Shown: in pieces, positions 33,911 through 42,800 of the stretch
Numbering within the stretch: position 1 is the stretch's first letter
How the letters are laid out: every line of letters starts with the position of its first letter
NCBI RefSeq assembly: GCF_040120695.1
Contig: NZ_JBEEAC010000032.1
Location: 1 to 64,000 of the forward strand
Source of the DNA: Plantactinospora sp040120695
GTDB lineage: Bacteria > Actinomycetota > Actinomycetes > Mycobacteriales > Micromonosporaceae
Length of the DNA: 64,000 nucleotides
Direction of reading: 5' to 3'
Notes under the pieces: model-generated
Told to the model about the DNA's origin: nothing
Database searches by the model: none
What the model saw: only the letters and a program-made list of their open reading frames with translations
Position numbers and translations under genes: made by a program

Positions 33911-34681
33911 TCAGGATCGGATGGCGGTGAGGACGGGCAGCAGGTGTCTGACCCGGGTGTCGATGTCGGCTGCGGTGCGCTGGAAGGCGGGGTAGCTCGC
34001 CTCGTCGGTCTCGCCGGTCGTGGCAGGGTCGGGGATGCTCCAGTGCACTCGCCGGGGGTGGTCCGGAAAGTCGGGACACACCTCGCGCGCCTTGTCGCAA
34101 AGGCTGATCACGTAGTCGAACCGGCGACCGGTCAGGGTGTCCCAGTGCCGGGGGCGCTGGCCGGTGAGGTCGAGGCTGAACTGCTCGTGTACCACCCGTA
34201 CGGCGTTGGCGTGCAGGTGCGGCCTGGGCCGGCTCCCGGCGCTGGCCACCACCACCTGGCCGTCGGTGTGGTGCCGAAGCAGGGCCTCGGCGATCGGGGA
34301 CCGGGCGCTGTTCCCGGTGCAGACGAACAGCACGCCGGGGCCGGGTGCGCCCCGCAGGTCCACCGGGGGCGTACGCGGTGTGGCGGGTTCCCGGCGCAGC
34401 GCCGGATGCAACGCGCTGCCGGTATCGGCCAGCGCGTCCGCGCAGCGGTCCAGATCCAGGTGGTAGTAACTGTCGCGGCCGTCGAAGCTGCTGCGGTTGG
34501 TGGTGACCAGCCCGCCGTCGCGCAGGAGTCGCAGGTGGTAGGAGACCAGGTTCTGCGGCTCGCCCACCAGGGTCACCAGTTCCCGGACCCGGTAGTCACC
34601 GGCCGCCAGCTCGGTCAGCAACCGCCACCGGAGCGGATGGGCGGCGAGACGTACGAACGCCGGGGCGGCTTGACTCGACAT
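33911..34681 (-). CDS. ArsR regulator fused to low-MW-phosphatase-type arsenate reductase
   Basis: 256 residues. Residues 1-95 form an ArsR winged helix (LRWRLLTELAAGDYRVRELV, NLVSYHLRLLRDGGLV). Residues 115-255 are a thioredoxin-coupled ArsC-type arsenate reductase with P-loop CTGNSARS (Cys121, Arg127) and the two further Cys of the relay at 195 and 202, a spacing of seven as in Staphylococcus ArsC (Cys82/89). All three catalytic Cys are present, so it should be active. ATG 34681 is chosen because the next in-frame ATG (34702) lies inside the promoter. Confidence 0.88.
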   Translation of the reverse strand: MSSQAAPAFVRLAAHPLRWRLLTELAAGDYRVRELVTLVGEPQNLVSYHLRLLRDGGLVTTNRSSFDGRDSYYHLDLDRCADALADTGSALHPALRREPATPRTPPVDLRGAPGPGVLFVCTGNSARSPIAEALLRHHTDGQVVVASAGSRPRPHLHANAVRVVHEQFSLDLTGQRPRHWDTLTGRRFDYVISLCDKAREVCPDFPDHPRRVHWSIPDPATTGETDEASYPAFQRTAADIDTRVRHLLPVLTAIRS

Positions 34682-34693
34682 CGTCACCACCGA

Positions 34694-34734
34694 AAAGTAC
34701 ATCAAGTCGAAGTGATGTATCAAGTCGGTTTGAT
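34694..34734 (-). promoter_or_regulatory. ars promoter with two ArsR boxes
   Basis: On the minus strand TTGATA (-35, 34718-34723) and TACTTT (-10, 34694-34699) are 18 bp apart. Box 1, ATCAA-N6-GTGAT (34701-34716, one mismatch), fills the spacer. Box 2, ATCAA-N6-TTGAT (34719-34734, perfect), covers the -35. Their starts are 18 bp apart. A bound ArsR would block RNA polymerase; arsenite would release it. Confidence 0.75.
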
Positions 34735-34803
34735 GGAATGGCGGTGTCGTGGAGTTGGCAGACCCGCCCGACGCGATGCTGGTCGGGTCTGGGTCCGCAA
34801 TGG

Positions 34804-35760
34804 CTAGCGCCGACGGCGACGCTGCGATGCCTGTCCCGGGTGGTCGGCCCGCTCGGCAGCCGGCTCGACCAGGCGTAGCCGCCGGGTGGCCGGACCGACG
34901 GTCAGCCGCTGCCCCCAGGCCATCGTCAGGTGGTCCGTCTCCAGCCCGTCGGCGAAGACCACCAACCGCTCCCGTTCCGCGACGATTTCCAGCGTCTCGT
35001 CCGCGCCGAGCCGCCCGGCGGTGAGCGACGCGCCGGTCGCCGGGGACGGCCACGCCTCCCGGACGAACCAGCACAGTGCCGGTTCGTCCGGCACCGGCAG
35101 CGACGGCACGGTCGCGCGTTCCCGGGCGATCGAGGCACACCAGCCGGTGGCGCCGGTCCCGGTGCCGACCACCAGCCCGGAGGAGGACTGGCGCTCCCGC
35201 CGGCCGTCGGCGGTGCAGAGCAGGTAGCGCGCCGACTGGTGGCCGGGGTGTCCCGCGTAGACCTCGTTGAGTCCGATCAGCTCCTGGCCGTCGTCCAGCA
35301 CGGCCCGGACCATGGTCCGCTCGCGGACCGGCGCACGCCCGGCGACCACCGAGGGAAGCAGCCGGGTGACCGCTTCGGGTCCGAACCGGACGAGTACCCC
35401 GGCATTCTGTCCCGGCTCCGGGTCCACCCCGATCACCGGCTGCCCGTCGAGGTACTTGGCGACGTTGGCGACCAGCCCGTCCTGGCCGACCGCCAGCACG
35501 ATGTCCTCGGCCGCGAACGGGAACCGGGCCAGGTCGTCCCGGTCCACCCGCCCCCGCCGCCAGTCCGCCGGGATGGCCGCCCCGACCGTGGTCAGCGCCG
35601 CCTGCAGCGCCTCGTGCCGGGTCACCACCTCGGCCAGGTCGCGCCCCCGCTGGCGCAGGTAGTAGCCGGCGGCGGCCCGGGTGCCGTGGTGGGCCAGCAA
35701 CTCGTCCAGTTCGCTGCGCCGGCTCACCACCACGACCCTCGGCGCCAGCGTGGCGCTCAC
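34804..35760 (-). CDS. NAD kinase-like protein with degenerate GGDGT motif
   Basis: 318 residues. The fold of ATP-NAD kinases is suggested by VVVVSRRSELDELL at the start, V-G-Q-D-G-L at about 91-96 in place of GGDGT, GVDPEPGQNAGVLVRF, LNEVYAGHP (the N-E motif) and the strand-turn GLVVGTGTGATGW in place of GSTAY. Changes in both motifs make kinase activity doubtful. GTG 35760 overlaps the SPFH stop by GTGA, so both are translated together. Could be a nucleotide-sensing or lipid-kinase-like protein. Confidence 0.7.
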   Translation of the reverse strand: MSATLAPRVVVVSRRSELDELLAHHGTRAAAGYYLRQRGRDLAEVVTRHEALQAALTTVGAAIPADWRRGRVDRDDLARFPFAAEDIVLAVGQDGLVANVAKYLDGQPVIGVDPEPGQNAGVLVRFGPEAVTRLLPSVVAGRAPVRERTMVRAVLDDGQELIGLNEVYAGHPGHQSARYLLCTADGRRERQSSSGLVVGTGTGATGWCASIARERATVPSLPVPDEPALCWFVREAWPSPATGASLTAGRLGADETLEIVAERERLVVFADGLETDHLTMAWGQRLTVGPATRRLRLVEPAAERADHPGQASQRRRRR

Positions 35761-36812
35761 CGGGACAGCCGGGCCAGCAGGCCGGTCAGCACGTCCGGGG
35801 TGACGGTGAGCTGACCGATCTCGGGAAGCTGCCCGGCGACCTCGCGGAGCGCGAGCGCGTGCAGCACCTCCGGCGGCAGGTCCCGGTACGCCGCCAGCCG
35901 GGCCGCCTCCGCCTCGGCCTCGGCGAGGCCGACCACGCGTACGCCGTCGGCCTTGGCACCGGCGAGGGTGCGTTCCTTCTCCGCCTCGGCGCCGGCCAGC
36001 ACCCGGGCCCGTTCGGCCGCCGCCGCGTTCGCCACCTTCTCCCGCTCGGCCCTGCCCTGGGCCACCGCCAGCTCGGCGGCGGCCTCCAGCTCGACCTTGC
36101 GCCGGGAGTTGGCACCGTGCTGCTCCACCAGCTGCTGCTCCCGGCGAGCCAGCTCGATCTTGTTCTGCAACTCGTTCTCGGCGATCGCCCTCTCCTGCTC
36201 GACCGCCTGCGCCCGCCGGGCGTAGGTGGCCCGATCTGCCTCGACCTGCACCGTCTCCCGGGTCGGCGTCTGGAGCGCCCGTTCCATCTCCGGCTCGGGC
36301 CGCACGGCCACCACCCGGGCGCTGACCACCGAGACGCCGACGTCGGTCAGCCGGGCCTCGTCGCGCAGCGCCGCCGAGACCGCCTCGCGGACCGCGGCGA
36401 TGTCGGTCAGCGCCTCGGCCAGCGGCACCCGGGCCAGCAGGTCGAGGGCCGGCTGCTGGGCCAGCTCGGCCAGCAGCGTGGCAACCTGGTCGAGCGGGCG
36501 GCCCCGGGCGACGCCCTTGTACGGGTCGACCGAGAAGTCCAGCCGGCTCGCCGCGAGCGCCGGGTCGGCGATCCGGTACGTCACCGTCGCCTGCACGGTG
36601 ACATCGGCGAAGTCGCTGGTCCGGGCGTGGAACAGCAGCGGCAGTTCGCGGTCGTCGACCGGCACCTCACTGAGTACGCCGACCAGCGGCCGGTACCAGA
36701 AGGACTGCCCGACGCCCTCGTGTCGGACGCTGCCCCGCACGGAGTGCCGAATCCACGTGGTCGGCGCTCCGCGCAGGTGTCGCAGGAACAACCGTCTGGT
36801 CACGTCGGCCAT
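35757..36812 (-). CDS. SPFH/band 7 domain protein
   Basis: 351 residues. The SPFH domain covers about 25-190 (LPLLFHARTSDFADVTVQATVTYRI and the VVSARVVAVRPEPEMERAL end), followed by a long Ala/Glu/Arg coiled coil (about 190-310) and a short globular tail (LPEIGQLTVTPDVLTGLLARL). No transmembrane helix is evident, unlike typical stomatin-like members. ATG 36812 has GGGGAGGGGG upstream; promoter just before. Operon with the NAD kinase-like gene. Confidence 0.88.
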   Translation of the reverse strand: MADVTRRLFLRHLRGAPTTWIRHSVRGSVRHEGVGQSFWYRPLVGVLSEVPVDDRELPLLFHARTSDFADVTVQATVTYRIADPALAASRLDFSVDPYKGVARGRPLDQVATLLAELAQQPALDLLARVPLAEALTDIAAVREAVSAALRDEARLTDVGVSVVSARVVAVRPEPEMERALQTPTRETVQVEADRATYARRAQAVEQERAIAENELQNKIELARREQQLVEQHGANSRRKVELEAAAELAVAQGRAEREKVANAAAAERARVLAGAEAEKERTLAGAKADGVRVVGLAEAEAEAARLAAYRDLPPEVLHALALREVAGQLPEIGQLTVTPDVLTGLLARLSR

Positions 36813-36844
36813 GACGCGCCCCCTCCCCTGTTTTCGTCGCCATG

Positions 36845-36873
36845 ACGATAAAGGGAGATCCATTTCGCGTCAA
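36845..36873 (-). promoter_or_regulatory. Sigma-70-type promoter of the SPFH operon
   Basis: On the minus strand TTGACG (36868-36873) and TATCGT (36845-36850) are exactly 17 bp apart. The start would be near 36838, giving a 26-nt leader holding the ribosome binding site. Among the best promoter matches in the window. Confidence 0.75.
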
Positions 36874-36904
36874 GTCGCCGATAAACCGGCTCCGAGCACC
36901 GTCG

Positions 36905-37717
36905 TCAGCGGCTCAGCCGCTGGTACCGCCGGACGGCCAGCGGTGCGAAGACGGCGATCAGCACCAGCGGGAAGGCGACCGCCAGGAGCAGCGGGTGCTG
37001 CGCCGCCCAGGAGTCCCCACCGGTCCCGGGGTTGCCGAAGAGTTCGCGGCTGGCCGCCACCGTCGCCGACAGCGGGTTCCAGGACGAGACCGCGCCGAGC
37101 CACTCCGGCATCAGGTCCGGTGCCACGAAGACGTTGGAGAGCGCGGTCAGCGGAAAGGCCAGCGGAAAGACGATCACCCCGACGGTGTCCGGGCTCGGCA
37201 CCATCAGGCCGAGGAAGATGCCGACCCAGGTGAGCGCCAGCCGCAGCAGCAGGATCAGCCCCACCGCGGCGAGCGCGTCGAGCAGGCCGTTGCGCCACTG
37301 CCAGCCGACCAGCAGTCCGCAGACCACCAGGACGGTCATCTCCAGCATCGCGCGGAGCAGGTCGGCACCGGTCCGCCCGGTGACCAGCGCGGTCCGGGCC
37401 ATCGGCATGGAACGGAACCGGTCCACCACGCCCCGGCTGACGTCCATGGCGATGCCGCTGGCGGTGGCGCCCAGCCCGTACAGCATGGTCATCGCGAAGA
37501 CCCCGGGCAGGAGGTACTCCCGGTAGCTGCCCTGGCCGGGTACCGCCATCCCGCTGCCGAAGACGTAGCCGAAGACCAGCACGAACATGATCGGCAGACT
37601 GAAATAGATCACGATCTCCTCGGGCGACCGGACCACGTGCGCCATGTTCCGGCCGGTCATCACCGCGCCGTCGGCCACCGCCCGACGGAACCGGGCCGGC
37701 GCGCCCCACCCGGTCAT
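36905..37717 (-). CDS. ABC-2 type transporter permease (DrrB-like)
   Basis: 270 residues, six predicted helices. The family feature is visible as YREYLLPGVFAMTMLYGLGAT and, later, PLTALSNVFVAPDLMPEW with N-P-L-S-A-T-V, as in the daunorubicin exporter subunit DrrB. Most probably a lipid or drug exporter together with the ATPase at 37714-38697, overlapped by ATGA. Confidence 0.9.
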   Translation of the reverse strand: MTGWGAPARFRRAVADGAVMTGRNMAHVVRSPEEIVIYFSLPIMFVLVFGYVFGSGMAVPGQGSYREYLLPGVFAMTMLYGLGATASGIAMDVSRGVVDRFRSMPMARTALVTGRTGADLLRAMLEMTVLVVCGLLVGWQWRNGLLDALAAVGLILLLRLALTWVGIFLGLMVPSPDTVGVIVFPLAFPLTALSNVFVAPDLMPEWLGAVSSWNPLSATVAASRELFGNPGTGGDSWAAQHPLLLAVAFPLVLIAVFAPLAVRRYQRLSR

Positions 37718-38697
37718 GCCGGTACTCCCGCCGTGGTCGGCCGCGTCGCCCCGGCCTGGTGCCCGGTCAGGTGCAGGAAGGCCTCGTCGAGGGTCGGCCG
37801 GCGCAGTCCGATGTCCTGCACCGCGATCCCGGCGTCCCGCAGCGCCCGCATCACGTCGCCGAGTGCCGCCACCCGGTCCACGACCGGGGCGCTGAGCTGC
37901 CGGATCTCCGCGTCGAGCGTCACCGGCCCGGCGGAGGACCGCTCCACGATCCCGGCGGCGGTGCCGAGTTCCGCCGCGTGCCGGACGACCACCTCGATCC
38001 GGTCCGCACCGATCCGCGCCTTCAGCTCGGCCGAAGTGCCCTCCGCGACCACCCGACCGGCGTCGATCACCAGGATCCGGTCGGCGAGCTGGTCCGCCTC
38101 CTCCAGATACTGGGTGGTGAGCAGCACGGTGGTGCCGTCGGCAACCAGGCGCCGTACCGCCGACCAGAGCTGGTTACGGCTGCGCGGGTCGAGCCCGGTG
38201 GTCGGCTCGTCGAGGAAGAGCACCCGGGGGGTCATGATCAGACTGGCCGCCAGGTCCAGCCGGCGGCGCATCCCGCCGGAGTACTCCGCGGCCGACCGGC
38301 CGGCCGCCGCGGTCAGCCCGAACTGTTCCAGCAGTTCGTCGGCACGACGCCGGGCAGCCTTGGCCGACAGGTGGTGCAGCCGACCGAAAAGGATCAGGTT
38401 CTGTCGCCCGCTGAGGATCTCGTCGACCGCCGCGTACTGCCCGGTCAGCCCGATCACCTCACGGACCTGCTCGGGCTGGCGGACCACGTCGTACCCGGCG
38501 ACCCAGGCCCGACCGGCGTCGAAGCGCAGCAGCGTGGCGAGGATCCGAACCGCCGTGGTCTTGCCGGCACCGTTCGGTCCGAGCAGCCCGCACACCGTGC
38601 CGGCCGGCACGCTCAGGTCGAACCCGTCGAGGGCCCGGGTCGCGCCGTACCGCTTGTGCAGCCCCTCGGCCACGACCGCTGATGTCTGTGTTGTCAT
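37714..38697 (-). CDS. ABC transporter ATP-binding protein (DrrA-like)
   Basis: 327 residues. Walker A GPNGAGKTT, signature YSGGMRRRLDLA, Walker B VLFLDEPTTGLDP, and the C-terminal dimer region containing LDEAFLHLTGH typical of the DrrA subfamily. Start ATG 38697. Lies 145 bp beyond SARP regulator 2, which might control it. Confidence 0.92.
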   Translation of the reverse strand: MTTQTSAVVAEGLHKRYGATRALDGFDLSVPAGTVCGLLGPNGAGKTTAVRILATLLRFDAGRAWVAGYDVVRQPEQVREVIGLTGQYAAVDEILSGRQNLILFGRLHHLSAKAARRRADELLEQFGLTAAAGRSAAEYSGGMRRRLDLAASLIMTPRVLFLDEPTTGLDPRSRNQLWSAVRRLVADGTTVLLTTQYLEEADQLADRILVIDAGRVVAEGTSAELKARIGADRIEVVVRHAAELGTAAGIVERSSAGPVTLDAEIRQLSAPVVDRVAALGDVMRALRDAGIAVQDIGLRRPTLDEAFLHLTGHQAGATRPTTAGVPA

Positions 38698-38842
38698 GCC
38701 GTCGACGGTCGCCGACCGCACTCACCGGCCACGCACCGATCACTGACGGCCCCGCTGACCGGTCGCGCACCGATCACAGCCGGCCCCGCCGACCGGCCAC
38801 GCACCGCCGCCGACCCCCTCGTCGTCGCCGCCGGTGCTCCGG

Positions 38843-41800
38843 TCAGGCCGCGTCGAGCGCCGCCAATGCCTCTTCCCTGGTCAGGGCGGCGCCTCGGGCC
38901 AGCAGACGCCGGTACGCCGGGTCGCCGAGCCGGGCCCGGAGGGTGACGGCGATCGGTGCCGCGTCGATCGCCGCGGCGATGCCGAAACCCGACTGCAGCG
39001 CCGCGACCGCGCCGAGCAGCAGGCCGGCCCGGTCGGCGTCGCCGTCCCGGAGTACCGGTCCGACCAGGCCGTCGACCGCGATCGTGAGGGTGCTCAGTTC
39101 CCACACTCCCACCGTGGCGCCGAGCACCTGACGGAACCGGGACCCGGCCCCCAGCTCGTCACCGGTCGCCGCCAGGATCTGCCCCAGGCAGACGAGCGCC
39201 GCGAGCCGTACCCCCTCGGCACCGAACCAGCCGGTCGGGCACTCCGCCAGCGCCTGCTCACCGAGCCGGCGGGCCCGGTCCAGGTCACCGCGACGCCGGG
39301 CGATCTCGCCGAGTCCCAGGTGGGCCGCTGCCAGCTGCTCCGGCGCCCCGGCCGGTAGCGCCAGCTCCAGCACCCGCCGGTAGTCGTCCTCCGCGCCGGT
39401 CAGGTCGCCGATGCTGAGCCGGCCGTCGCCCCGGGTCCGCATCAGCTCGGCCATGTCGAGGATCGAGCCGAGTTCGTCGGCGAGCCGCAGCGCCTCGTCG
39501 ACCAGGTCCGGGTGGGTGTGGTCGCGGCGCCGGTAGGCCAGCTCGATCAGGATCGTCAACACCAGGATCGTCCCCCAGCGCTCCCCGATCGCCCGGAAGT
39601 CCGCCAACGCCCGGCCGAGCCTGGAGTGTGCCTCGTCGTACCGGCCCTCGACCATCGAGAGCATCCCCAGGCCGAGTTCCCCCATCGCTGCGCTCCACGG
39701 ATCGGCGCCGATCAACCGGTCCCAGCCTTCGGGGGTGGCGAGCGGGGTACCCACCAGGTCCGGGGGTGGACCGTTGGCGACCCCGGACAGGTAGAGCAGG
39801 AACGGCTGCCGGGGCGGTCGGCCCAGGTTCCACAGGATCGCGGCGGCCGATCCGAGACCCTGCCGGCTCAGGCCGTACCCGCCGAGCGAGGCGTGCAGCA
39901 GGCAGAGCGCGTACTCCTCGGCGAGGTCGGGTGGCGGGACGCCGTCGACCTGCTCGACGAGCTGGGCGGCCAGCGCCGCCCCCTCGCCCCGCAGGCCGCG
40001 CAGCCACCAGTAGAACGACAGCGCGGCGACCAGCGTCAGCGCGGTCGCCGTGTCTCCGGCGGCCAGCGCCCGGCGCAGCGCGGCGTGCAGGTCGTCGCGG
40101 TCGCTGTCCAGCCTGCGCAGCCAGTCCAGCTGCTCCGCGCTCCGCAGCCGCAGGTCGGCGGTACGGGCCAGCTCCAGGAAGTACGCCGCGTGCGCCCGCC
40201 GCAGCTCGTCCGCCTCGCCGGCCTCGGCCAGCCGTTCGACACCGAAGGCGCGCACCGTCTCCAGCATCCGGAAACGCCCGCCCCCCGCCTCCACGAGGGA
40301 CTTGTCGACCAGGCTGGAGAGCAGGTCGAGCACGTCCGCGTCGCGCGGCCCGCAGACCCGCTCGACCGCCTCCAGCTCGGCGCCACCGGCGAAGACCGTC
40401 AACCGGCGCGCCAGCCGCTGTTCGGCCTCGTCCAGCAGGTCCCAGCTCCACTGCACCACCGCGCGCAGCGTCTGGTGCCGGGGTTGGGCGAGCCGGCTGC
40501 CCCGGGTCAGCAGCCGGAACCGGTCGTCGAGCCGGGCCGCGATCTCCGCCACCGGCAGGGCCCGCAGCCGGGCCGCCGCCAACTCGATGGCGAGCGGCAG
40601 GCCGTCGAGGGTACGGCAGATCCGCAGTACCGCGGCAAGGTTGTCGGGGCCGACCGCGAACCCCGGTGCCACGTCCGCGGCCCGCTCGACGAAGAGCCGG
40701 ACCGCCGCGTACGCCGGGGCGGCCTCGGCGGTTGCCCCGGCCGGTGGCAGGGGCAGCCCGGAGACCGGGCAGAGTGCCTCGCCGGTGAGCCCGAGCGGTT
40801 CCCGGCTGGTCGTCAGAACCCGCACCTTCGGGCAGGCGCCGAGGAGCCGGGCGACGAGCCGGGCGACGTCGGCGACCAGGTGCTCGCAGTTGTCGAGGAC
40901 GAGCAGGATGGCGCGGTCGGCGAGCGCCGTGACCAGACGGTCGGCGGCGTCCCGTGGACCACCCTGGCCGCTCAGCGCGGCGTCCCGCAGTTTCAACGCG
41001 GCCAGCACCGCCGAGGCGACGTCCGCGCCCGCGGTCACCGCCGCGAGTTCGACCAGGAAGACCTCCCCGGGCTCCTGGCCGGCCGCCTCGATCGCCAACC
41101 GGGTCTTGCCGGCGCCGCCCGGACCGTGCAGGGTGACCAGCCGCGCCTCACCGAGCAGCTTGCCGACCCGGCCCAGTTCCTCCTCCCGTCCGACGAAACT
41201 GCTGAGCTGCCCGGGCAGCCCGACCGGCGGCCCCGACACCTCGGCCTCACCCGTGGGCGGCCCGGCGTCCCGAACCGGACCGGGGCGGCGCGTGCCGGCC
41301 GGAGCCGGAGCGGGCCGATCCGTGCCAGCCTGGGTCGGGCCGGGCCGAGGCGTGCCGGCGGGGGCCGAACCGGGGTGAGGCGTGCCGGCCGGGAGCAGGC
41401 CGGGATCGTCGCGCAGCACGGCCACGTGCAGCGCGGCCAGCTCAGGAGACGGATCGGTGCCCAGGTCCTCCGCGAGTAGCCGGCGGACCTCCTCGAAGGT
41501 GCCCAGCGCCTCGGCACGGCGGCCGCTCGCGTGCAGCGCCCGGATCAACAGGCCGCGCAGCCGCTCCCGCAGCGGGTACGCGGCCACCAGCTCGCGCAGC
41601 TCGGCCACCGAGGGCCCGGGCCCGGCGAGGTCGAGTTCCGCCGCCACGCGGTCCTCGATGGCGGCCAGCCGCAGCTCGTCCAGGCGGACCGCCTGGGCTC
41701 GGGCGAACGGGGCCTCCCGGACGTCGGCCAGCGGCTCCCCGCGCCACAGCCGCGACGCCGCGCGCAACAGCTCGACAGCGCGCCGTCGGTCACCGGCGGC

Positions 41801-42148
41801 GAGCGCGCCCTGACCATCGGCCACCAGTCGGGTGAACCGGTGCAGGTCGACGTCCTCCGGGTCCACCACGAGCCGGTACCCCGCCGGGTGGAACTCCACC
41901 AGGGGCTCCAGCCCGTCGACCCCGGAGAGCACCTGGCGCAACCGGGAGACCTGGGACTGCAACGCGTTCGCGGCCCGGCACGGCGGACGCTCGCCGTAGA
42001 GGCCCTGGATGAGTCGGTCCGCCGAGACGACCCGGCCGGCGTCGAGGAGCAGCAGCACCAGGAGGGCACGCAGGCGCGGGCCGCCGACGGCGAGTCGCCC
42101 GCCGTCGCCCGCGTACACCTCGGTCGCGCCCAGGATGCCGAACCGCAT
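38843..42148 (-). CDS. AfsR/SARP-type regulator with BTAD and ATPase domains (2)
   Basis: 1101 residues. Winged helix (about 15-95), BTAD (about 100-250), then a linker of repeated A-G-T-x-x-P-G units (about 258-300), an NB-ARC-like ATPase (P-loop GPGGAGKT at about 341, LLVLDNCEHL Walker B) and a TPR-like C-terminus. The layout is that of the large Streptomyces AfsR-like regulators. ATG 42148. Not overlapping the XdhS gene, which runs divergently. Confidence 0.9.
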   Translation of the reverse strand: MRFGILGATEVYAGDGGRLAVGGPRLRALLVLLLLDAGRVVSADRLIQGLYGERPPCRAANALQSQVSRLRQVLSGVDGLEPLVEFHPAGYRLVVDPEDVDLHRFTRLVADGQGALAAGDRRRAVELLRAASRLWRGEPLADVREAPFARAQAVRLDELRLAAIEDRVAAELDLAGPGPSVAELRELVAAYPLRERLRGLLIRALHASGRRAEALGTFEEVRRLLAEDLGTDPSPELAALHVAVLRDDPGLLPAGTPHPGSAPAGTPRPGPTQAGTDRPAPAPAGTRRPGPVRDAGPPTGEAEVSGPPVGLPGQLSSFVGREEELGRVGKLLGEARLVTLHGPGGAGKTRLAIEAAGQEPGEVFLVELAAVTAGADVASAVLAALKLRDAALSGQGGPRDAADRLVTALADRAILLVLDNCEHLVADVARLVARLLGACPKVRVLTTSREPLGLTGEALCPVSGLPLPPAGATAEAAPAYAAVRLFVERAADVAPGFAVGPDNLAAVLRICRTLDGLPLAIELAAARLRALPVAEIAARLDDRFRLLTRGSRLAQPRHQTLRAVVQWSWDLLDEAEQRLARRLTVFAGGAELEAVERVCGPRDADVLDLLSSLVDKSLVEAGGGRFRMLETVRAFGVERLAEAGEADELRRAHAAYFLELARTADLRLRSAEQLDWLRRLDSDRDDLHAALRRALAAGDTATALTLVAALSFYWWLRGLRGEGAALAAQLVEQVDGVPPPDLAEEYALCLLHASLGGYGLSRQGLGSAAAILWNLGRPPRQPFLLYLSGVANGPPPDLVGTPLATPEGWDRLIGADPWSAAMGELGLGMLSMVEGRYDEAHSRLGRALADFRAIGERWGTILVLTILIELAYRRRDHTHPDLVDEALRLADELGSILDMAELMRTRGDGRLSIGDLTGAEDDYRRVLELALPAGAPEQLAAAHLGLGEIARRRGDLDRARRLGEQALAECPTGWFGAEGVRLAALVCLGQILAATGDELGAGSRFRQVLGATVGVWELSTLTIAVDGLVGPVLRDGDADRAGLLLGAVAALQSGFGIAAAIDAAPIAVTLRARLGDPAYRRLLARGAALTREEALAALDAA

Positions 42149-42290
42149 GACGTCGATTGTCGCCCACCGCCGTGCCGGCGGCGTACGGTCGGATTCTGAG
42201 CTGGTTTACGCTTTTTCAGCCTGTATCTTCCTGGTACGGCTAGTTTGATGGTGTTCATCCGCCACTCGATCCCACCAGGAGGCCGGAAGG

Positions 42291-42800
42291 ATGGATGCCG
42301 AGGTCAACCTCCGGGTGGACGGGGCCGATCACCGGGTCATCGTGGACACCCGGACCACCCTGCTGGACGCCCTCCGGGAGCGGCTGGGCAACACCAGTCC
42401 GAAGAAGGGCTGCGACCACGGGCAGTGCGGCGCCTGCACGGTCCTGCTGGACGGGCGGCGGGTGAACAGTTGCCTCGCCCTCGCGGTGGCACACGACGGG
42501 GCCGAGATCGTCACCGCGGCCGGCCTGGCTCCCGACGGCGACCTGCACCCGATGCAGCGCTGCTTCATCCAGTACGACGCCTTCCAATGCGGCTACTGCA
42601 CGCCCGGGCAGATCGTCTCGGCGGTGGCGATGCTCCGGGAGGCCGAGGCGGGATGGCCGAGCGCGGTGACCGTGGGCGGCGACGGGAGCAGGGTCGGGCT
42701 GGACGCCGACGAGATCCGGGAACGGATGAGCGGCAACCTCTGCCGCTGCGCCGCTTACGCGAACATCGTGCCGGCGATCCTGGACCTGGCCCGCCGATGA
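42291..42800 (+). CDS. Xanthine dehydrogenase/aldehyde oxidase-type 2Fe-2S subunit
   Basis: 169 residues with both [2Fe-2S] motifs of molybdenum hydroxylases: KKGCDHGQCGACTVLLDG plus VNSC, and FQCGYCTPG plus GNLCRC. This is the small electron-transfer subunit. AGGAGG lies eight bases before ATG 42291. Overlaps the FAD subunit by ATGA. The Mo-binding catalytic subunit is not found downstream. Confidence 0.93.
   Translation: MDAEVNLRVDGADHRVIVDTRTTLLDALRERLGNTSPKKGCDHGQCGACTVLLDGRRVNSCLALAVAHDGAEIVTAAGLAPDGDLHPMQRCFIQYDAFQCGYCTPGQIVSAVAMLREAEAGWPSAVTVGGDGSRVGLDADEIRERMSGNLCRCAAYANIVPAILDLARR

Noticed and set aside
34681..34702. Earlier start (ATG 34702) for the ArsR-arsenate reductase
   Set aside because: It would lie between the -10 and -35 elements of the deduced promoter, upstream of the expected transcription start.
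39512..41479. 655-codon plus-strand frame opposite SARP regulator 2
   Set aside because: Composition is Gln/Gly/Pro-rich without any recognisable motif; the opposite strand encodes a complete SARP-type protein.
21928..42148. Biosynthetic gene cluster between the two SARP-type regulators
   Set aside because: The intervening genes are housekeeping, stress and transport genes; no PKS, NRPS, terpene or RiPP core enzyme is present.
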